Shown piece after piece: positions 34,835-45,524 of a stretch of DNA of 64,000 bases. The stretch covers positions 558,001 to 622,000 of the forward strand of contig OX596340.1 in assembly GCA_951394405.1 (NCBI GenBank). Direction: 5' to 3'. Below the pieces are notes generated by a model, which did not search any database, was not told the origin of the DNA, and saw only the letters and a list, made by a program, of their open reading frames with translations. This stretch comes from Coprinellus micaceus. Lineage: Eukaryota; Basidiomycota; Agaricomycetes; Agaricales; Psathyrellaceae. The translations under genes and the position numbers were made by a program. Position 1 is the stretch's first letter. The number at the start of each line of letters is the position of its first letter.

Positions 34835-35144
34835 TGTTGAAAGTGTAACTGGGGGCAGGGACACTGAAGCCTCTAGGTCAGAGTACTGAACTATTGATAT
34901 TGGGGCATACTGCTACTCACCTGAAGCCTCTAGGTCAGAGTACTGAACTAAGGGGCCTCAGGGCAATACATGGAGTGTTGATACACAGGAATCAGGTCAC
35001 ATGATGCTAGATGATCCAGATATGATAACTAAGTCCAATTAGATCAAGATAACTGATGAAGGGGAAGATCATGATGGATAAGGGTGATCTGTGAATGGAT
35101 AAGGATGGATAAGGGTGGAGTCACCAAGTCACCAAGTTCCAACA
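34835..35144 (-). repeat. Copia C1 5' LTR, 310 bp
   Basis: The LTR has TGTTG...CAACA ends. It matches the C2 LTR (58871-59123, 253 bp) almost throughout. The 57-bp excess is an internal tandem duplication: CTGAAGCCTCTAGGTCAGAG occurs twice, at about 34863 and 34920. The outer edge (35144/35145) abuts LINE A7 ORF1 sequence. Confidence 0.9.
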
Positions 35145-35741
35145 GTCGCTTCCGAGCCAAGACCCTCCTCCTCCTCCTCCTCGTCACTCTCCTCTTCATC
35201 CTCGGTCCCATCCTTCTCCCTGTAGACTGTGGACGGTGGAGCGGTGGCAGAGTGGGCGCTCTGGTCCTCTGTTCCTCCTCCGCTGATGTTCAACGGGTCG
35301 TCGTCGCTCTGGGCAGCGGTGCTCGTCGCTCTGGGCAGCGGTGCTCGTCGATGTTTGAGATGGTCCGTGCGGGCCCCGAAGGGTCGGCACGTCCAGCATG
35401 TATCGCTGGCGGGCTTGCACCCCTAGCGAGGTGGATTGAGAGTCCTGGGACAGGTCCCTGTTGGAGTGCAGAGAGGCGGCCCTCGAGGGGGGCCTCTGTG
35501 TAGAGGAAGCCGAAAGGCTGGGGTCTCAGGTCGACGTGCGGGATCGGCCGCCTGGTGGGGACGACTTCTCCCGACATGGGGCGGGTTTTTTCTTCGATGA
35601 GGACATCGGTGATGCCCTCGGTGGTCGTATACCAGCCTAGCAGTCGGTGGTACACCTTCTTGTCGACGGGGTAGAGAGGTTGCGAGAGTGGAGACTGGTC
35701 GGCCCGAATAGGAAGGTGGTGGTAAGAGATCAAGAAGCGTG
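35145..35741 (-). mobile_element. LINE A7, 5' end with start of ORF1
   Basis: Minus-strand family A sequence from the complete 5' end (CACGCTTCTTGATCTC at 35741) through the leader into ORF1 as far as the codons near SEATR, where the C1 LTR cuts it. It has a 22-bp tandem duplication (CGCTCTGGGCAGCGGTGCTC) at about 35310-35350 and small indels that break ORF1. The rest of A7 is not found; it should lie beyond the lost C1 3' LTR. Confidence 0.8.
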
Positions 35742-35778
35742 CAATCACTCAGGCCTTCCTCACTGAGGAGACTCAACG

Positions 35779-38700
35779 ACCAAACGCGAGTTCTTTGATG
35801 AACGCATCAAAGATATCTCAGAAACTCATGCCCGTCCTTGGGATCTTATGTCCTGGATCAAGGAGCGCAAAAACCCTCCGAGCGAGGCTATCCAATTCAA
35901 CGGAGAGCCTTGTCACGAACTCGGTCAACTTTGGGGTGCCCTGCATGGCACTTACAATGTGGCCAACGATCGTCCGATCGATACGAGTGTACTGGAACCG
36001 CTGGAGGACCTCGATGTCCGAGAGTGGCCCGTATTCTCATCCTTGGAGTTGCGAGAGGCACTCCAGGCGTGTTCGTCACGCTCCGCTCCAGGCCCTGACC
36101 ATGTAACGTGGGCTCACCTGAAGTACATTCTCGCCGCACCCGAGTGCGAGCGTCTCATCATCGATTTGGCTAATGCATGCATGGAGGTGGGGCATTGGCC
36201 GAAACACTTTAAGGATTCGGTATCGGTTATTATCCCCAAACCGAATAAACCGTCCTATGACACGCCGAAGGCGTTCAGGCCCATCGTGCTCCTGAACACC
36301 CTTGGTAAATTGGTTGAAAAGATGATTTCCAACCGTTTCCAGTTCGACATGATCAAGTATGATCTTGTCGACCCTAATCAAATGGGAGGGGTGCGTCAGC
36401 GCTCCACCGAAGACGCCGGCTTATACCTGACACACTTGGTGCGAACAGGTTGGGCCAAGGGGTATCATACGAGCGTGTTGGCCTTCGACATTGCTCAGTT
36501 CTTCCCCTCAATCAACCACGAGTTTTTACTCGAGGTACTTCGCAAGATGGGCTTTCACCCTCGGGTGGTGGCCTTCTTTAAATCATACTTGGTGGAGAGA
36601 CACACGTCCTACGTGTGGAACAACTACACCTCGGAACCCTTTCGCACGGATGTTGGAGTGGGCCAGGGCTCTGCCCTGTCCCCAGTCCTGTCTGCGCTCA
36701 TCGTAGCTCCTATCATGAAGCTATATCGCATACGGGAGCGGGGCTTGGGCACCACTCTCATATCTTATGTGGATGACGGATCCTTTGCGGCTCAGTCTCC
36801 AGACATCGCAACGAACTGTGTGATGCTTCGCCATGCATACGCGGTTATGTTCGACCTATTTACAGCAGCGGGCTTGGTTATGGAACATACCAAGAACGAG
36901 CTGTTCCACTTCAGTAGAGCGCATTCCGGTTGGGATCGCCCTATCGACCTTGGGTTTGCCCCCTTCACGGGGGATACCCCTCTCAAACCCAAGAAGTTTT
37001 GGAGATACTTGGGTTTCTACTTTGATCGGAAGCTCACGTTCCAGGAGCATGTACGGTATTACACTTGCAAAGCACTCACCACTGTAATGGCGATGAGGAT
37101 GCTGGGCAACTCTACTCGAGGGTTAACTCCCAAGAACAAACGGATCTTATTCCGTGCGTGCGTCCTTCCGGTCGCAACGTACGGACATAGACTCTGGTAT
37201 TATGAGGGAGCCAAGAACGTTGGCGCCCTCAAAGCTCTGACCACCATGCAGCGTAAAGCCGCATGCTGGATTGTGGGGGCGTTTCGCACGTCCCCTACTG
37301 GAGGAGTTGAGTGCCTTGCAGGCCTCCCTCCCATTCGTCTCCATCTTCGGAAGCTGTCCCAGCAGGCAGTCTTCAGGACGGCGACATTATCGGAAACGCA
37401 CCCTCTCTGCTCCCTCCTACCCGAGGAGTTCCAGAAGGGCACAGACCCACATTACGGTTCATCGGTCTGGCTTCCACTCGAGAAGCAGGGCAAGGTGCGT
37501 GATGCGATTACTCAGACAGCCAAGAATCTGGGTTCACTCACGGAGGTCTTCTCCCCTGTCGCGGAGGAGGCCTCACCAGGTCTTTGACTTATGGACCTCT
37601 TTGAGGCCCAGGTCAAATTCAATGAGTATGATACCTATGGTGAGGAGCCCCTCAACCGGAGGCGTACCGAACTCAATACCCTGTTCAATGTCGCGCGTGG
37701 GCAACCACGCACGGTGTGTTTTGGGACGGATGCGTCTGTTCCCAAGACATCGACCAGGCATCATGCGACCGCGGCCTTCGTGTTCGAAGGCCCGGTCGAC
37801 CTCTCTGGCTCGTCTGCTTGGGCAGCGGGCAAGGTGCTGGCGTCTGACGCCGAGCTCTTTGCAATCCGAAACGCAATTCTTAAGGGCTCGTCCCTGGAGG
37901 ACTGCGACTGGATACAGTAATACACCGGTCCTTTATACAGTTCGTGGCATTTTGACCCTGGGAAGGGCATTCCTGTGTCAATTCCGCTTTGGTCTTCGGA
38001 TAACCCATCTCTACCTTCTTGAGTACGCACATGAATATTTTCAGAGGCGAGGAAGCCCTGTGTAGCATCCAACGAGCTGTTGAAGACGAGGTGGTCAAAA
38101 CCGGCCTCTATGGGTCCCTTATACACGCGTGTGACCGAGCGTGACCCTGCCAAGTTTGGCGGGGAAGTCCTGGCGTGGCGTGACAATGCGTGACAAAACC
38201 CGGAGGTGCCCTGTATAACGTGAGCTTATACACCTCCGTTTGACAGTCCCAAACCACAAATATCGGCGGATGGATGGTCTTAGCATGTTGAAAGGAGCTA
38301 CTAGGACGTACATTCCAACCTTTAAGGCTCGGGGTGGAGAATACCAAGGTCTGTGGCCGGAATAGGGTCAAAATCGGAGAGATCAAATGGTGCTCCTGCC
38401 GACATGTTTGATTTTTTAAATTTCATTAGATACAGTCACAGAAAAACGGGTTGTGCTCGTACACGAATACATGCAAGCGCCACGCTTCATAAAATATTCG
38501 AGAGAAACAACTTGCTGACGGTCGAGAAATAGGCGGATTAGTGTGGTGTATAACTGACCCCCGGTGTATAAAGGACCGGTGTATTACTGTAGTCATTTTC
38601 ACCGACTCTATTGCCATGGCAAAACGAGCGGTAGATCCGTCTGTTCACTCTGGGCAGGCTCATTCGCTTACCGTATGCCGGAAGCTGGCCACCTGGCTGT

Positions 38701-39284
38701 CAGGGTTCCCTGACCGCAAGGTCTTGTTCGTTGAAGTCCCCTCCAAGTTGGAATGGGGTATCCAACACCAGGCACATCTTCGTGCTCGCAGCCTCCCTCC
38801 TATTGTTTTAGGGGAGAGGCCGGAAACTTCGTTGGATGGCGTGCGCAAGCATGTCGCCGACTCAGCGTTAGACGCGTGGACCACTCTGGCTCGCGACCCT
38901 GACTATCTCGGACACCAGTTCCTGGTGTTCAGCGACCCCAAGGGGAAGCCTCTTCGTCCCACGTACGCCAAGGGCGGTACGTGGCTACGTAATGTCAACG
39001 AGGACAACATACTCTGCGCTCGCTTCGCCAGAGCCGTTCTCAATCATGCCCTGATAGGCGAGTACTATCGACGGTTTAACATTCCAGGCCACGACACTCA
39101 TGAATGTGAGTGTGGTCACCCGACGCAGACCCGGCGTCATATCTTCACGCACTGCGGAGTGCTTGAAACTCTCGATCGGATTCCTCGCTTTTTGCGTGAG
39201 TTCGTCGGATTCTTGATGGAGAACCCACCCGCTTTTTCTTTCGGGTTCCAATATCGTCACCCACCGCCAGTGGGTATTGGATGA
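35779..39284 (+). pseudogene. LINE B2 ORF2 part (RT, RNase H, CCHC), broken
   Basis: RT motifs are intact: APGPDHVTWAHLKYI, FDIAQFFPSINHEF, GVGQGSALSP and SYVDDGSF. A TGA at 37585-37587 replaces CGA of the LRLMDLFEAQ region, and the MITE splits the RNase H codons between EDCD and VIFTDS. The frame is open again from 38592 to TGA 39282-39284, including CECGHPTQTRRHIFTHC. Confidence 0.9.
37915..38589. mobile_element. 675-bp Tc1/mariner-like MITE
   Basis: A perfect 25-bp terminal inverted repeat begins CAGTAATACACCGGTCCTTT at both ends, flanked by the duplicated target TA (37913-37914 and 38590-38591). Removing the element restores the B-family codons GGATAGTCATTTTC. No transposase frame exists inside, so it is non-autonomous and depends on a Tc1/mariner transposase elsewhere. 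Confidence 0.93.
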
Positions 39285-39776
39285 GTGGCTTGCGGCCCTT
39301 CTTGGACCAGGCTGTAAAGGCCAACGGTTTACGCGCGTAGAGCTGGGTAGCCGGTGTGACGTGTCAGTCCCCACAACTGATTGCGGATGAACGCTGGACT
39401 AAGTTGGGTGCTTCTACGGAGGTGCCTACCGGGGGGTGTGGGGAACCCCCCGGGAGCCTGGACCGAAACGCGTTTACTTAGTAGCCGGTCGGCTAAGTCT
39501 GGGGAGGGGTACCGCGATAAAACTTATCCTTCTGGCGTCGCCTACCAAGGTTTCGCACACGAGTCTTGGACTTCGCTTCGGGGAAGTCCTATCTTTCGCC
39601 CCATCGCTGCGTTTATGTGTCTGTTTATAAATGTTGGCTGTATGTATCGTAGAAATACTTTGTGTAGTAGCTAGCGACCGGACTGCCTTTGTGCCCCAGA
39701 ATACAAAAGCTGAATTAAAAAAAAAAAAAAAAAAAGAGGAGACTCAACGTCGACGCCGTGCTGCAGACGCCCTCTC

Positions 39777-39811
<35 letters not shown>

Positions 39812-40258
39812 AAATCAGGTTTTGTATACCGGGGCACGGTGGCGGTCCGGTCGCTATCAACATACAAAGAGAGCGCGAGCGTCACTAACTAAGTACTACT
39901 GCAATTATGAAACACTAAGGATTGACGATTTGGAGACGCCCGGCGCTTGAGGTTTTACCCCCAACCAGCAGACAGACAATGAAGGGCCTTGCAGCACCAG
40001 CAGATCAGTATATTGAATCGGCATTCCCACCCAGCCCAGGCCAATCCCTCACCAGTACCAGTCCGCCACAAGGTGTTATGGGCCCCGGGGGCACGCCGTA
40101 CCTGCCCCCGAGCGGCTTCCCTCACGGTAACCGCGCTTCGGGTACCCCTCATCCACGTCAATTGCACGGACTGACATGTCAGGGTACCTACCCAGCTCCC
40201 TTCACGCGAGACCTTTAACCAGCAAAGACCAGCCCAGACCAGGCAGGGCCGCCTCTTC

Positions 40259-43200
40259 TCAACCATCCCCCTGTGGGGCGTATTGGAACCCGAAAGCGAA
40301 GGCCTTCGGGTTGTCCTCTAAGAACCAAACGAGTTCTCGCACAAAGTGGGGATCCCGATGGTATGTTTGCAGTACACCGCACTGCGTGAAAATATGGTGC
40401 CGAGTTTGCACCAGACAGCCGCATTCACATTCGTGATTGTCATGGCCAGGTATGCGGAACCGGGAGTAATACTCTCCAGTAGGCGCGTGGTTGAGGATGG
40501 CTCTGCACATTCGTGCACAAAGCGCATTGCTCTCATTAACATGTCGGAGCCATACTCCCCCATTGGAGTATGTCGGACGAGTTGGCTTCCCCTTGGGGTC
40601 GCGCAGCACCATGAACTGATGCCCTAGATAGTCTGGGTTGCGTGCCTGAGTAGCCCACGCGTCCAGTGCAGAATCGGCAACATGCTTGCGCACGCTATCG
40701 AGAGAAGTAGCGGGTCTCACCCCTGCAGAAGTGGGAGGGAGGCTCCGCGCGTGCAAATGAGCACGATGTTGAAGACCCCACTTCAATTTAGAAGGGGTCT
40801 CAATGAAGTCCACCCGTCTGTCCGCCTTGGCGGCAAACCAGGTGCGGAGGGCCGTACAGGTCGCAAGCGAAAACGCCTGGCCTGAGTGGATCCCCGGATC
40901 TACTGCTCTCTTGGCCATCGCCAGTGAGTCAGTGAATATCGCAATCCGATCGCAATCTTCTAAGGCCGTGGCCCTTCCAATTGCCATGCGAATGGCTAGG
41001 AGCTCGGCGTCCGACGACAGGACACGTCCTGCCACCGTGACTCCCTTGCTCCGTTGATTGCCTAAGCCTTCGTATACGTAGGCCGCAGACGCATTATGCC
41101 TGGTGGTCTTGGGGACGGACGCGTCCACCCCCATGCACACCGTGCGGTTGTTGGTACTCAAAGAGTTCCATAGAGTGTTCAGTTCCTGCTGACGATGTTC
41201 GAAGATATCTTCGCCGTACCGCTGGAAGCTGTTGAAGTGGACTTGGGCCCCATAGAGGTCCATCATCCTCGATCCTGGAGTATTTTCGACCGCGCATGGC
41301 TCGAATTTCTCGGTCAGTTTGGGCAGTCCCCTGAGGGTCTGACCTATAGCGTCCTTTACGCGGCCGCGGTTCACCGGAGAGAGGTGACATGCGGCCCCAT
41401 AGTGGGGAGAGGCACTACCCCTGTGTTCCTCTGGTAGGAGGGAGCACAGACGGTGTGTGTCAGATAATGTCGCCGTTCGGAAGACAGCCCGCTGTGACAG
41501 CTTCCGAAGGTGAAGACGAATGGGTGGGAGGCCTGCAAGGCACTCCACTCCCCCAGTAGGAGACGTACGAAACGCTCCTATTATCCAACATGCTGCTTTA
41601 CACTGCATGGAGGTTAGGATTTTGAGTGCGCCTTGAATCTTGGCGCCCTCGTAGTACCACAGCCTGTGCCCGTACGTGCAGATGGGAATCACACACGCAC
41701 GGAACAGGATGCGCTTGTTCTTGGGCGAAAGCCCTCGAGTAGAATTACCAAGCATTCTCATTGCCATTACGGTGGTGAGAGCCTTGGTCGAGTAGTACCG
41801 GATGTGTTCTTTGAAGGACAAGAACCGGTCGAAGAAGAATCCCAAGTAGCGCCAATACTGCTTGGGTTTCAGAGGGGTGTCCCCTGTGAAGGGGGCGTAT
41901 CCGAGATCGAGTGGCATATGGAAGTCCGTATGTCCCTTGGAGAAGTGGAAGAGTTCCGTCTTGTCATGTTCCAAGACGAGCCCTGCCTTTGTAAACATAT
42001 CAAAGAGACACTGGTATGCATGATAAAGATGCACGCAGTTTTCTTCAATATCACGAGATTGGACAATGATGGTGCCATCGTCCACGTATGAGATTAAGGT
42101 AGCGAGTTTCCCCTCTGGCCTCAATCGGAAGAGCTTCATGATTGGAGCTATGACAAGGGCAGACAATACGGGTGAGAGGGCCGAGCCCTGTCCCACCCCC
42201 ACGTCCGCCCGGAAAGGATCCGAAGTAGAGCCATTCCACACATAGGATGTGTGGCGCTCCACCAGGTAGGATTCAAAGAAGGTCACCACCATAGGGTGGA
42301 AGCCTTGCTTGCGAAGTACCTCGAGTAGGAACTCGTGGTTGATGGACGGGAAGAATTGGGCGATGTCAAAAGCAACAACGCTTGTCTTTAACCCTGCTGC
42401 CCACCCTGTTCGCACCAAGTGCGTCAGGAAGAGGCCAGCGTCTTCGGTGGAGCGCTGACGCGCTCCTCCCATTTGATTTGGATCAACAAGATCATACTTG
42501 ATCATGTCAAACTGAAAGTGGTTGGAAATCATCTTTTCAACCAATTTTCCAAGGGTGTTCAGAAGCACAATGGGTCTGAACGCCTTTGGGGCAGAATAGG
42601 ACGGCTTATTCGGTTTCGGTATGATAATCGAAAGCGAGTCCTTGAAGTGTTTTGGCCAGTGCCCGGTTTTTATGCAGGCATTGGCCAAGTCCATCACGAC
42701 CTTTTCACATTCAGGTACGGCAAAGATATACTTCAGGTGCTGCCATGTAACATGGTCAGGGCCTGGAGCAGATCGAGATGAGCATGCCTCAAGGGCTTGC
42801 CTCATTTCCAATAGAGAGAACACTGGCCAATCCCTGACAGGCTCGTCAGGGAGTTCGTCCAGTAGTCTCAGATCGACCGGTCGGTCGTTGGCCGCGTTGT
42901 AGGTGCCATGTAAGGCACCCCAAAGCTGGTCGAGATTGTGACAAGGCTGTCCATTATGTTGGATAGCCTCACACGGCGGGTTCTTGCGCTCCTTGACCCA
43001 ATCCATTAGGTCCCAGGGGCGCTTGTCTGTTTCTGAGATGTCCTTGATGCGCTCATTGAAGAACTCTCGCCTTGTCTTCTTTCCAAGACGTCGAAATGCA
43101 CCACAAGTTTCAGCAGAGTCATCCGCTTTCCACTCATCGTACGCCTTCTGACATTCGTCAGTCCACCACTTCTTGGAGCGGGGGGTAATGATGTACTCTT

Positions 43201-44125
43201 CAGAGTGGGCGAACCACGCATCAGAGAACACCTTTTCAATTGCAACAGAGAGCTCCTCCACTCCTTCTGCTGTGTTGAGGTCGTACAGGTCGGAGAGACC
43301 GGGCATCTCTTTTTCAACCTGCATAAAGAATGGGGCCACCGCATCCTCCTTGAGGGTGCGGCCCTTGACACGCTCGACATGGGAGCCGAGTTTGATGACT
43401 GAGGACAGCGGATAATGATCCGATGTTCCCTTCAATTCCTCTTCCATCAGCGGAGCAGCTGACAGGACGTAGGCAGGTTGTACAAATACCATGTCTATTA
43501 CAGACTTGATATTCGCGTCAGCATGGGACACATACGTGGGTCCTGGATTGACAGGCGGGGAGTACTCCACGCCTAGACGGGCTGCCGTTTCCAGCAGTAG
43601 AATAGCTGTATCTCCGTGGTTTGGGACGGCATCGTCCCATTCCCTGGAGTGACAGTTGAGGTCCCCAGCCATGTAGTCCATGGTCAGGAGTGAGTCTGCA
43701 TGGCGATCGAGTAAACGAATTGCTCGATGGTCGGCGTCGGAGTATATATTCATGAGGTGCATGGGCTCGTCACCTGCGAACAGGGAGATGACCATTACAT
43801 CTCGATCGTCGATAAGATCTCGACGGTAGGTTGGACGAAGAACATCCAATCTCTTATTTATGTAGGCCATGACACGCGGACGTGTCTCAGGCTCGGTGGG
43901 AGGGACCATGCAGGTCCACTTAGGGTGACGGGGCGAGCCCCATACCGCTGTACCTTCCTTATCATGCGCAGAGGGAGCGTGGCGGATGAGCCTCCAAGGA
44001 GGCTCCTGCAAGAAGACGATATCGAACGATTTACATTGCGATTCGAGAAGTACTACAAGGTCCTTGGGAGACTTAGCAATATTGAAAGATAAAACCCTAA
44101 TCTTCCGTAATGTTGTACTAGACAT
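40259..44125 (-). CDS. LINE A4 ORF2: endonuclease-RT-RNase H polyprotein, ~1288 aa, intact
   Basis: One uninterrupted frame runs from ATG 44125 to TGA 40259-40261. The APE-type endonuclease shows Glu 41 (FLQEPP), Asp 155 (GDLNCHS, usually GDFN) and SDH 235-237. RT has APGPDH near 453-458, AFDIAQFF (Asp 587), GVGQGSALSP near 643-652 and YVDD 680-683. RNase H has Asp near 1001, Glu near 1041 and Asp near 1066. A C-terminal CECGCLVQTRHHIFTQC motif ends near 1248. Codon 415 is CGA here, while A1, A2 and A5 have TGA. The enzyme nicks the target and copies the element RNA by target-primed reverse transcription. This domain order defines the Tad1 clade. It is the most complete ORF2 in the window; activity is untested. 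Confidence 0.9.
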   Translation of the reverse strand: MSSTTLRKIRVLSFNIAKSPKDLVVLLESQCKSFDIVFLQEPPWRLIRHAPSAHDKEGTAVWGSPRHPKWTCMVPPTEPETRPRVMAYINKRLDVLRPTYRRDLIDDRDVMVISLFAGDEPMHLMNIYSDADHRAIRLLDRHADSLLTMDYMAGDLNCHSREWDDAVPNHGDTAILLLETAARLGVEYSPPVNPGPTYVSHADANIKSVIDMVFVQPAYVLSAAPLMEEELKGTSDHYPLSSVIKLGSHVERVKGRTLKEDAVAPFFMQVEKEMPGLSDLYDLNTAEGVEELSVAIEKVFSDAWFAHSEEYIITPRSKKWWTDECQKAYDEWKADDSAETCGAFRRLGKKTRREFFNERIKDISETDKRPWDLMDWVKERKNPPCEAIQHNGQPCHNLDQLWGALHGTYNAANDRPVDLRLLDELPDEPVRDWPVFSLLEMRQALEACSSRSAPGPDHVTWQHLKYIFAVPECEKVVMDLANACIKTGHWPKHFKDSLSIIIPKPNKPSYSAPKAFRPIVLLNTLGKLVEKMISNHFQFDMIKYDLVDPNQMGGARQRSTEDAGLFLTHLVRTGWAAGLKTSVVAFDIAQFFPSINHEFLLEVLRKQGFHPMVVTFFESYLVERHTSYVWNGSTSDPFRADVGVGQGSALSPVLSALVIAPIMKLFRLRPEGKLATLISYVDDGTIIVQSRDIEENCVHLYHAYQCLFDMFTKAGLVLEHDKTELFHFSKGHTDFHMPLDLGYAPFTGDTPLKPKQYWRYLGFFFDRFLSFKEHIRYYSTKALTTVMAMRMLGNSTRGLSPKNKRILFRACVIPICTYGHRLWYYEGAKIQGALKILTSMQCKAACWIIGAFRTSPTGGVECLAGLPPIRLHLRKLSQRAVFRTATLSDTHRLCSLLPEEHRGSASPHYGAACHLSPVNRGRVKDAIGQTLRGLPKLTEKFEPCAVENTPGSRMMDLYGAQVHFNSFQRYGEDIFEHRQQELNTLWNSLSTNNRTVCMGVDASVPKTTRHNASAAYVYEGLGNQRSKGVTVAGRVLSSDAELLAIRMAIGRATALEDCDRIAIFTDSLAMAKRAVDPGIHSGQAFSLATCTALRTWFAAKADRRVDFIETPSKLKWGLQHRAHLHARSLPPTSAGVRPATSLDSVRKHVADSALDAWATQARNPDYLGHQFMVLRDPKGKPTRPTYSNGGVWLRHVNESNALCARMCRAILNHAPTGEYYSRFRIPGHDNHECECGCLVQTRHHIFTQCGVLQTYHRDPHFVRELVWFLEDNPKAFAFGFQYAPQGDG

Positions 44126-45185
44126 TAGGAAGGACTGGGTTAGATGAAAGCCGTCCACGATCTTGACGATCACGTACCTGCTTGTTGAGAGTGTCGATCT
44201 GGGCGCGGTTGAACCTCGCGTACCAGAACGGACAGTTCGACGACTCGGTGTCGTGGCCTTCCTTCCTGCAGTTGATACAACGTACACGATGGGGGCAGAC
44301 TTTGATCTCCTCCGCGGTGGGGGGGATCGGTTTTGGGAGTTGCTTGGGCTTGCCCTTGCAACAGCTCGCGTGGTGGCGATGCTCGTCCCGAGTATGAGAC
44401 TCGCCGCAGATAGGACACCTGAGGCGAGTTCGGCACATGAAGTTGGCGTGCCCCCATTTGCAGCAGTTCTTGCAGAAGGGGACACCGGGGTGGCAGGTGG
44501 TCGACCTGATGAGGCATGACCTGCCGAAGATGTTGATGGTCTTGTTGTTCAAGGCCTTCGCGCGGGTCCCTGCTTGGGAGTCCCAAATGTTGAAGTAGAC
44601 GGTCACCGATGTGGAGGCCTTCGACTCAGAGTTGATCACCCGGGGGCGGGCGGTCGGAATATAGTGTTCGCTCAAGGGCGAGGCCTCGAAAGCACTGTCG
44701 ATGTCAGAGTAGACCGTAAGGTTACCCCCGACTTTGTATTTAGGAACACCATGTATCGCGAGATAGCTGGTGGACTGTGGAAGCCCAACCCACAGATTGC
44801 GGGACCAGGCTGGAAGGACTTGGGTGATCCAACCGCGCACGGCATTTAAGTCACGCTCGTTTGGAACATCCGTGGTGCGAAGACTCCAACCCCCGTAGGC
44901 CTGACTGCCTGAGAGGACTCGGAGCTCTGATCCAGCACGCTGAAGGATGTCGTTCATCCCCCTCATGACGAACCCGCCGTCAATCTTGGGAATCTGACCA
45001 TCCTTCTCGTTGAAGAGGACCATGATCTGCGTGCGAGGCGGACCCTTGGTCGTAGATGCGGGGATCACCGTCTTCTTCTTCTTCTGCTTCTTCCCGCTCG
45101 AGACGGGGCCGGCAGAGATTGGAGGAGGGTGAACCTGGGGTAGGGGAGGTACAGGGCCGCCGTTGATGACCTTGGCGATCTGCAT
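44118..45185 (-). CDS. LINE A4 ORF1b, zinc-knuckle protein, 355 aa
   Basis: An intact frame runs from ATG 45185 (MQIAKVINGG) to TAG 44118-44120. It has a Lys-rich patch (SSGKKQKKKKTVIP), an RRM-like region (TQIMVLFNEKDGQ) and three zinc knuckles (CKNCCKWGHANFMC, CPICGESHTRDEH, CINCRKEGHDTESSNC). The same length and start as in A2 suggest the split is a property of this sub-family. The stop overlaps the ORF2 ATG (ATGTCTAG, 44125-44118). Role by family analogy: binding the element RNA. Confidence 0.75.
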   Translation of the reverse strand: MQIAKVINGGPVPPLPQVHPPPISAGPVSSGKKQKKKKTVIPASTTKGPPRTQIMVLFNEKDGQIPKIDGGFVMRGMNDILQRAGSELRVLSGSQAYGGWSLRTTDVPNERDLNAVRGWITQVLPAWSRNLWVGLPQSTSYLAIHGVPKYKVGGNLTVYSDIDSAFEASPLSEHYIPTARPRVINSESKASTSVTVYFNIWDSQAGTRAKALNNKTINIFGRSCLIRSTTCHPGVPFCKNCCKWGHANFMCRTRLRCPICGESHTRDEHRHHASCCKGKPKQLPKPIPPTAEEIKVCPHRVRCINCRKEGHDTESSNCPFWYARFNRAQIDTLNKQVRDRQDRGRLSSNPVLPNV

Positions 45186-45233
45186 TGGAGTTAAATCAGG
45201 TCGACCCCGCCCCCAGGTGGCAGCAGCCTCGAG

Positions 45234-45524
45234 CTAATTCATTTTCATGTTGCCCCCCTTGGCAACGACGTTCCACGGCCTGAGGGCCGATGGTTTAGGG
45301 AGAGGCTTCTTAGGGCCGGCCGGGAGGCCGACTCTCTGGAAGGGGACGGCGGGGGCTTTAGGCTGCGGCCTTGGGCCTCCGTCGTGCACACGCTTCCGTG
45401 TAGCCGCAGAGAACGGGATGTTCGGGTTTGGGCCGGGTACGGCCGGTTCCTGAGCGTCCCGAGAATCTTCGGGGCGTTCCTCCACAGGGGCGGGACGTTC
45501 CGGGATGGGATCCTGGTCCACTCG
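45234..45524 (-). pseudogene. LINE A4 ORF1a, C-terminal part
   Basis: Continuation of ORF1a beyond B3: DPIPERPAPVEERPEDSRDAQ and then a basic, Pro-rich region (AATRKRVHDGGPRPQPKAP). It ends at TAG 45234-45236 after KGGNMKMN, the stop shared with A2. ORF1b follows 48 bp later. Confidence 0.85.

Larger units (their letters stand above)
17259..35144 (-). mobile_element. Copia element C1, fragmented by four LINE insertions
   Basis: Parts of one Ty1/copia retrotransposon lie in the correct minus-strand order: RNase H (17259-17671), RT fragments (24008-24039 and 28961-29085), linker/integrase/Gag (31235-34128), leader with primer binding site, and 5' LTR (34835-35144). LINEs A2, A3 and B1 separate the parts, and A1 bounds the left end. 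A3 and B1 have TSDs in copia sequence that prove insertion. About 0.85 kb of RT (between 17671 and 24008) was lost together with the A2 3' end. The 3' LTR is not present. The right edge abuts LINE A7, the apparent target. Confidence 0.85.
35779..39735 (+). mobile_element. LINE B2, 5'-truncated, poly(A), perfect 14-bp TSD
   Basis: The copy starts between the endonuclease and RT (codons TKREFFDERIKDISE) and ends in a 19-nt A tract (39717-39735). The TSD GAGGAGACTCAACG lies at 35765-35778 and 39736-39749, copia C3 Gag sequence. A mariner-like MITE is inserted at 37915-38589. Confidence 0.95.

Noticed and set aside
35145..35741. Continuation of A2 or A1 ORF1
   Set aside because: It has its own complete 5' end in a different copia gene (C3), so it is a separate copy (A7).
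37761..38186. 141-codon minus-strand frame across the MITE edge
   Set aside because: It spans the insertion boundary between B2 and the MITE and shows no transposase features.
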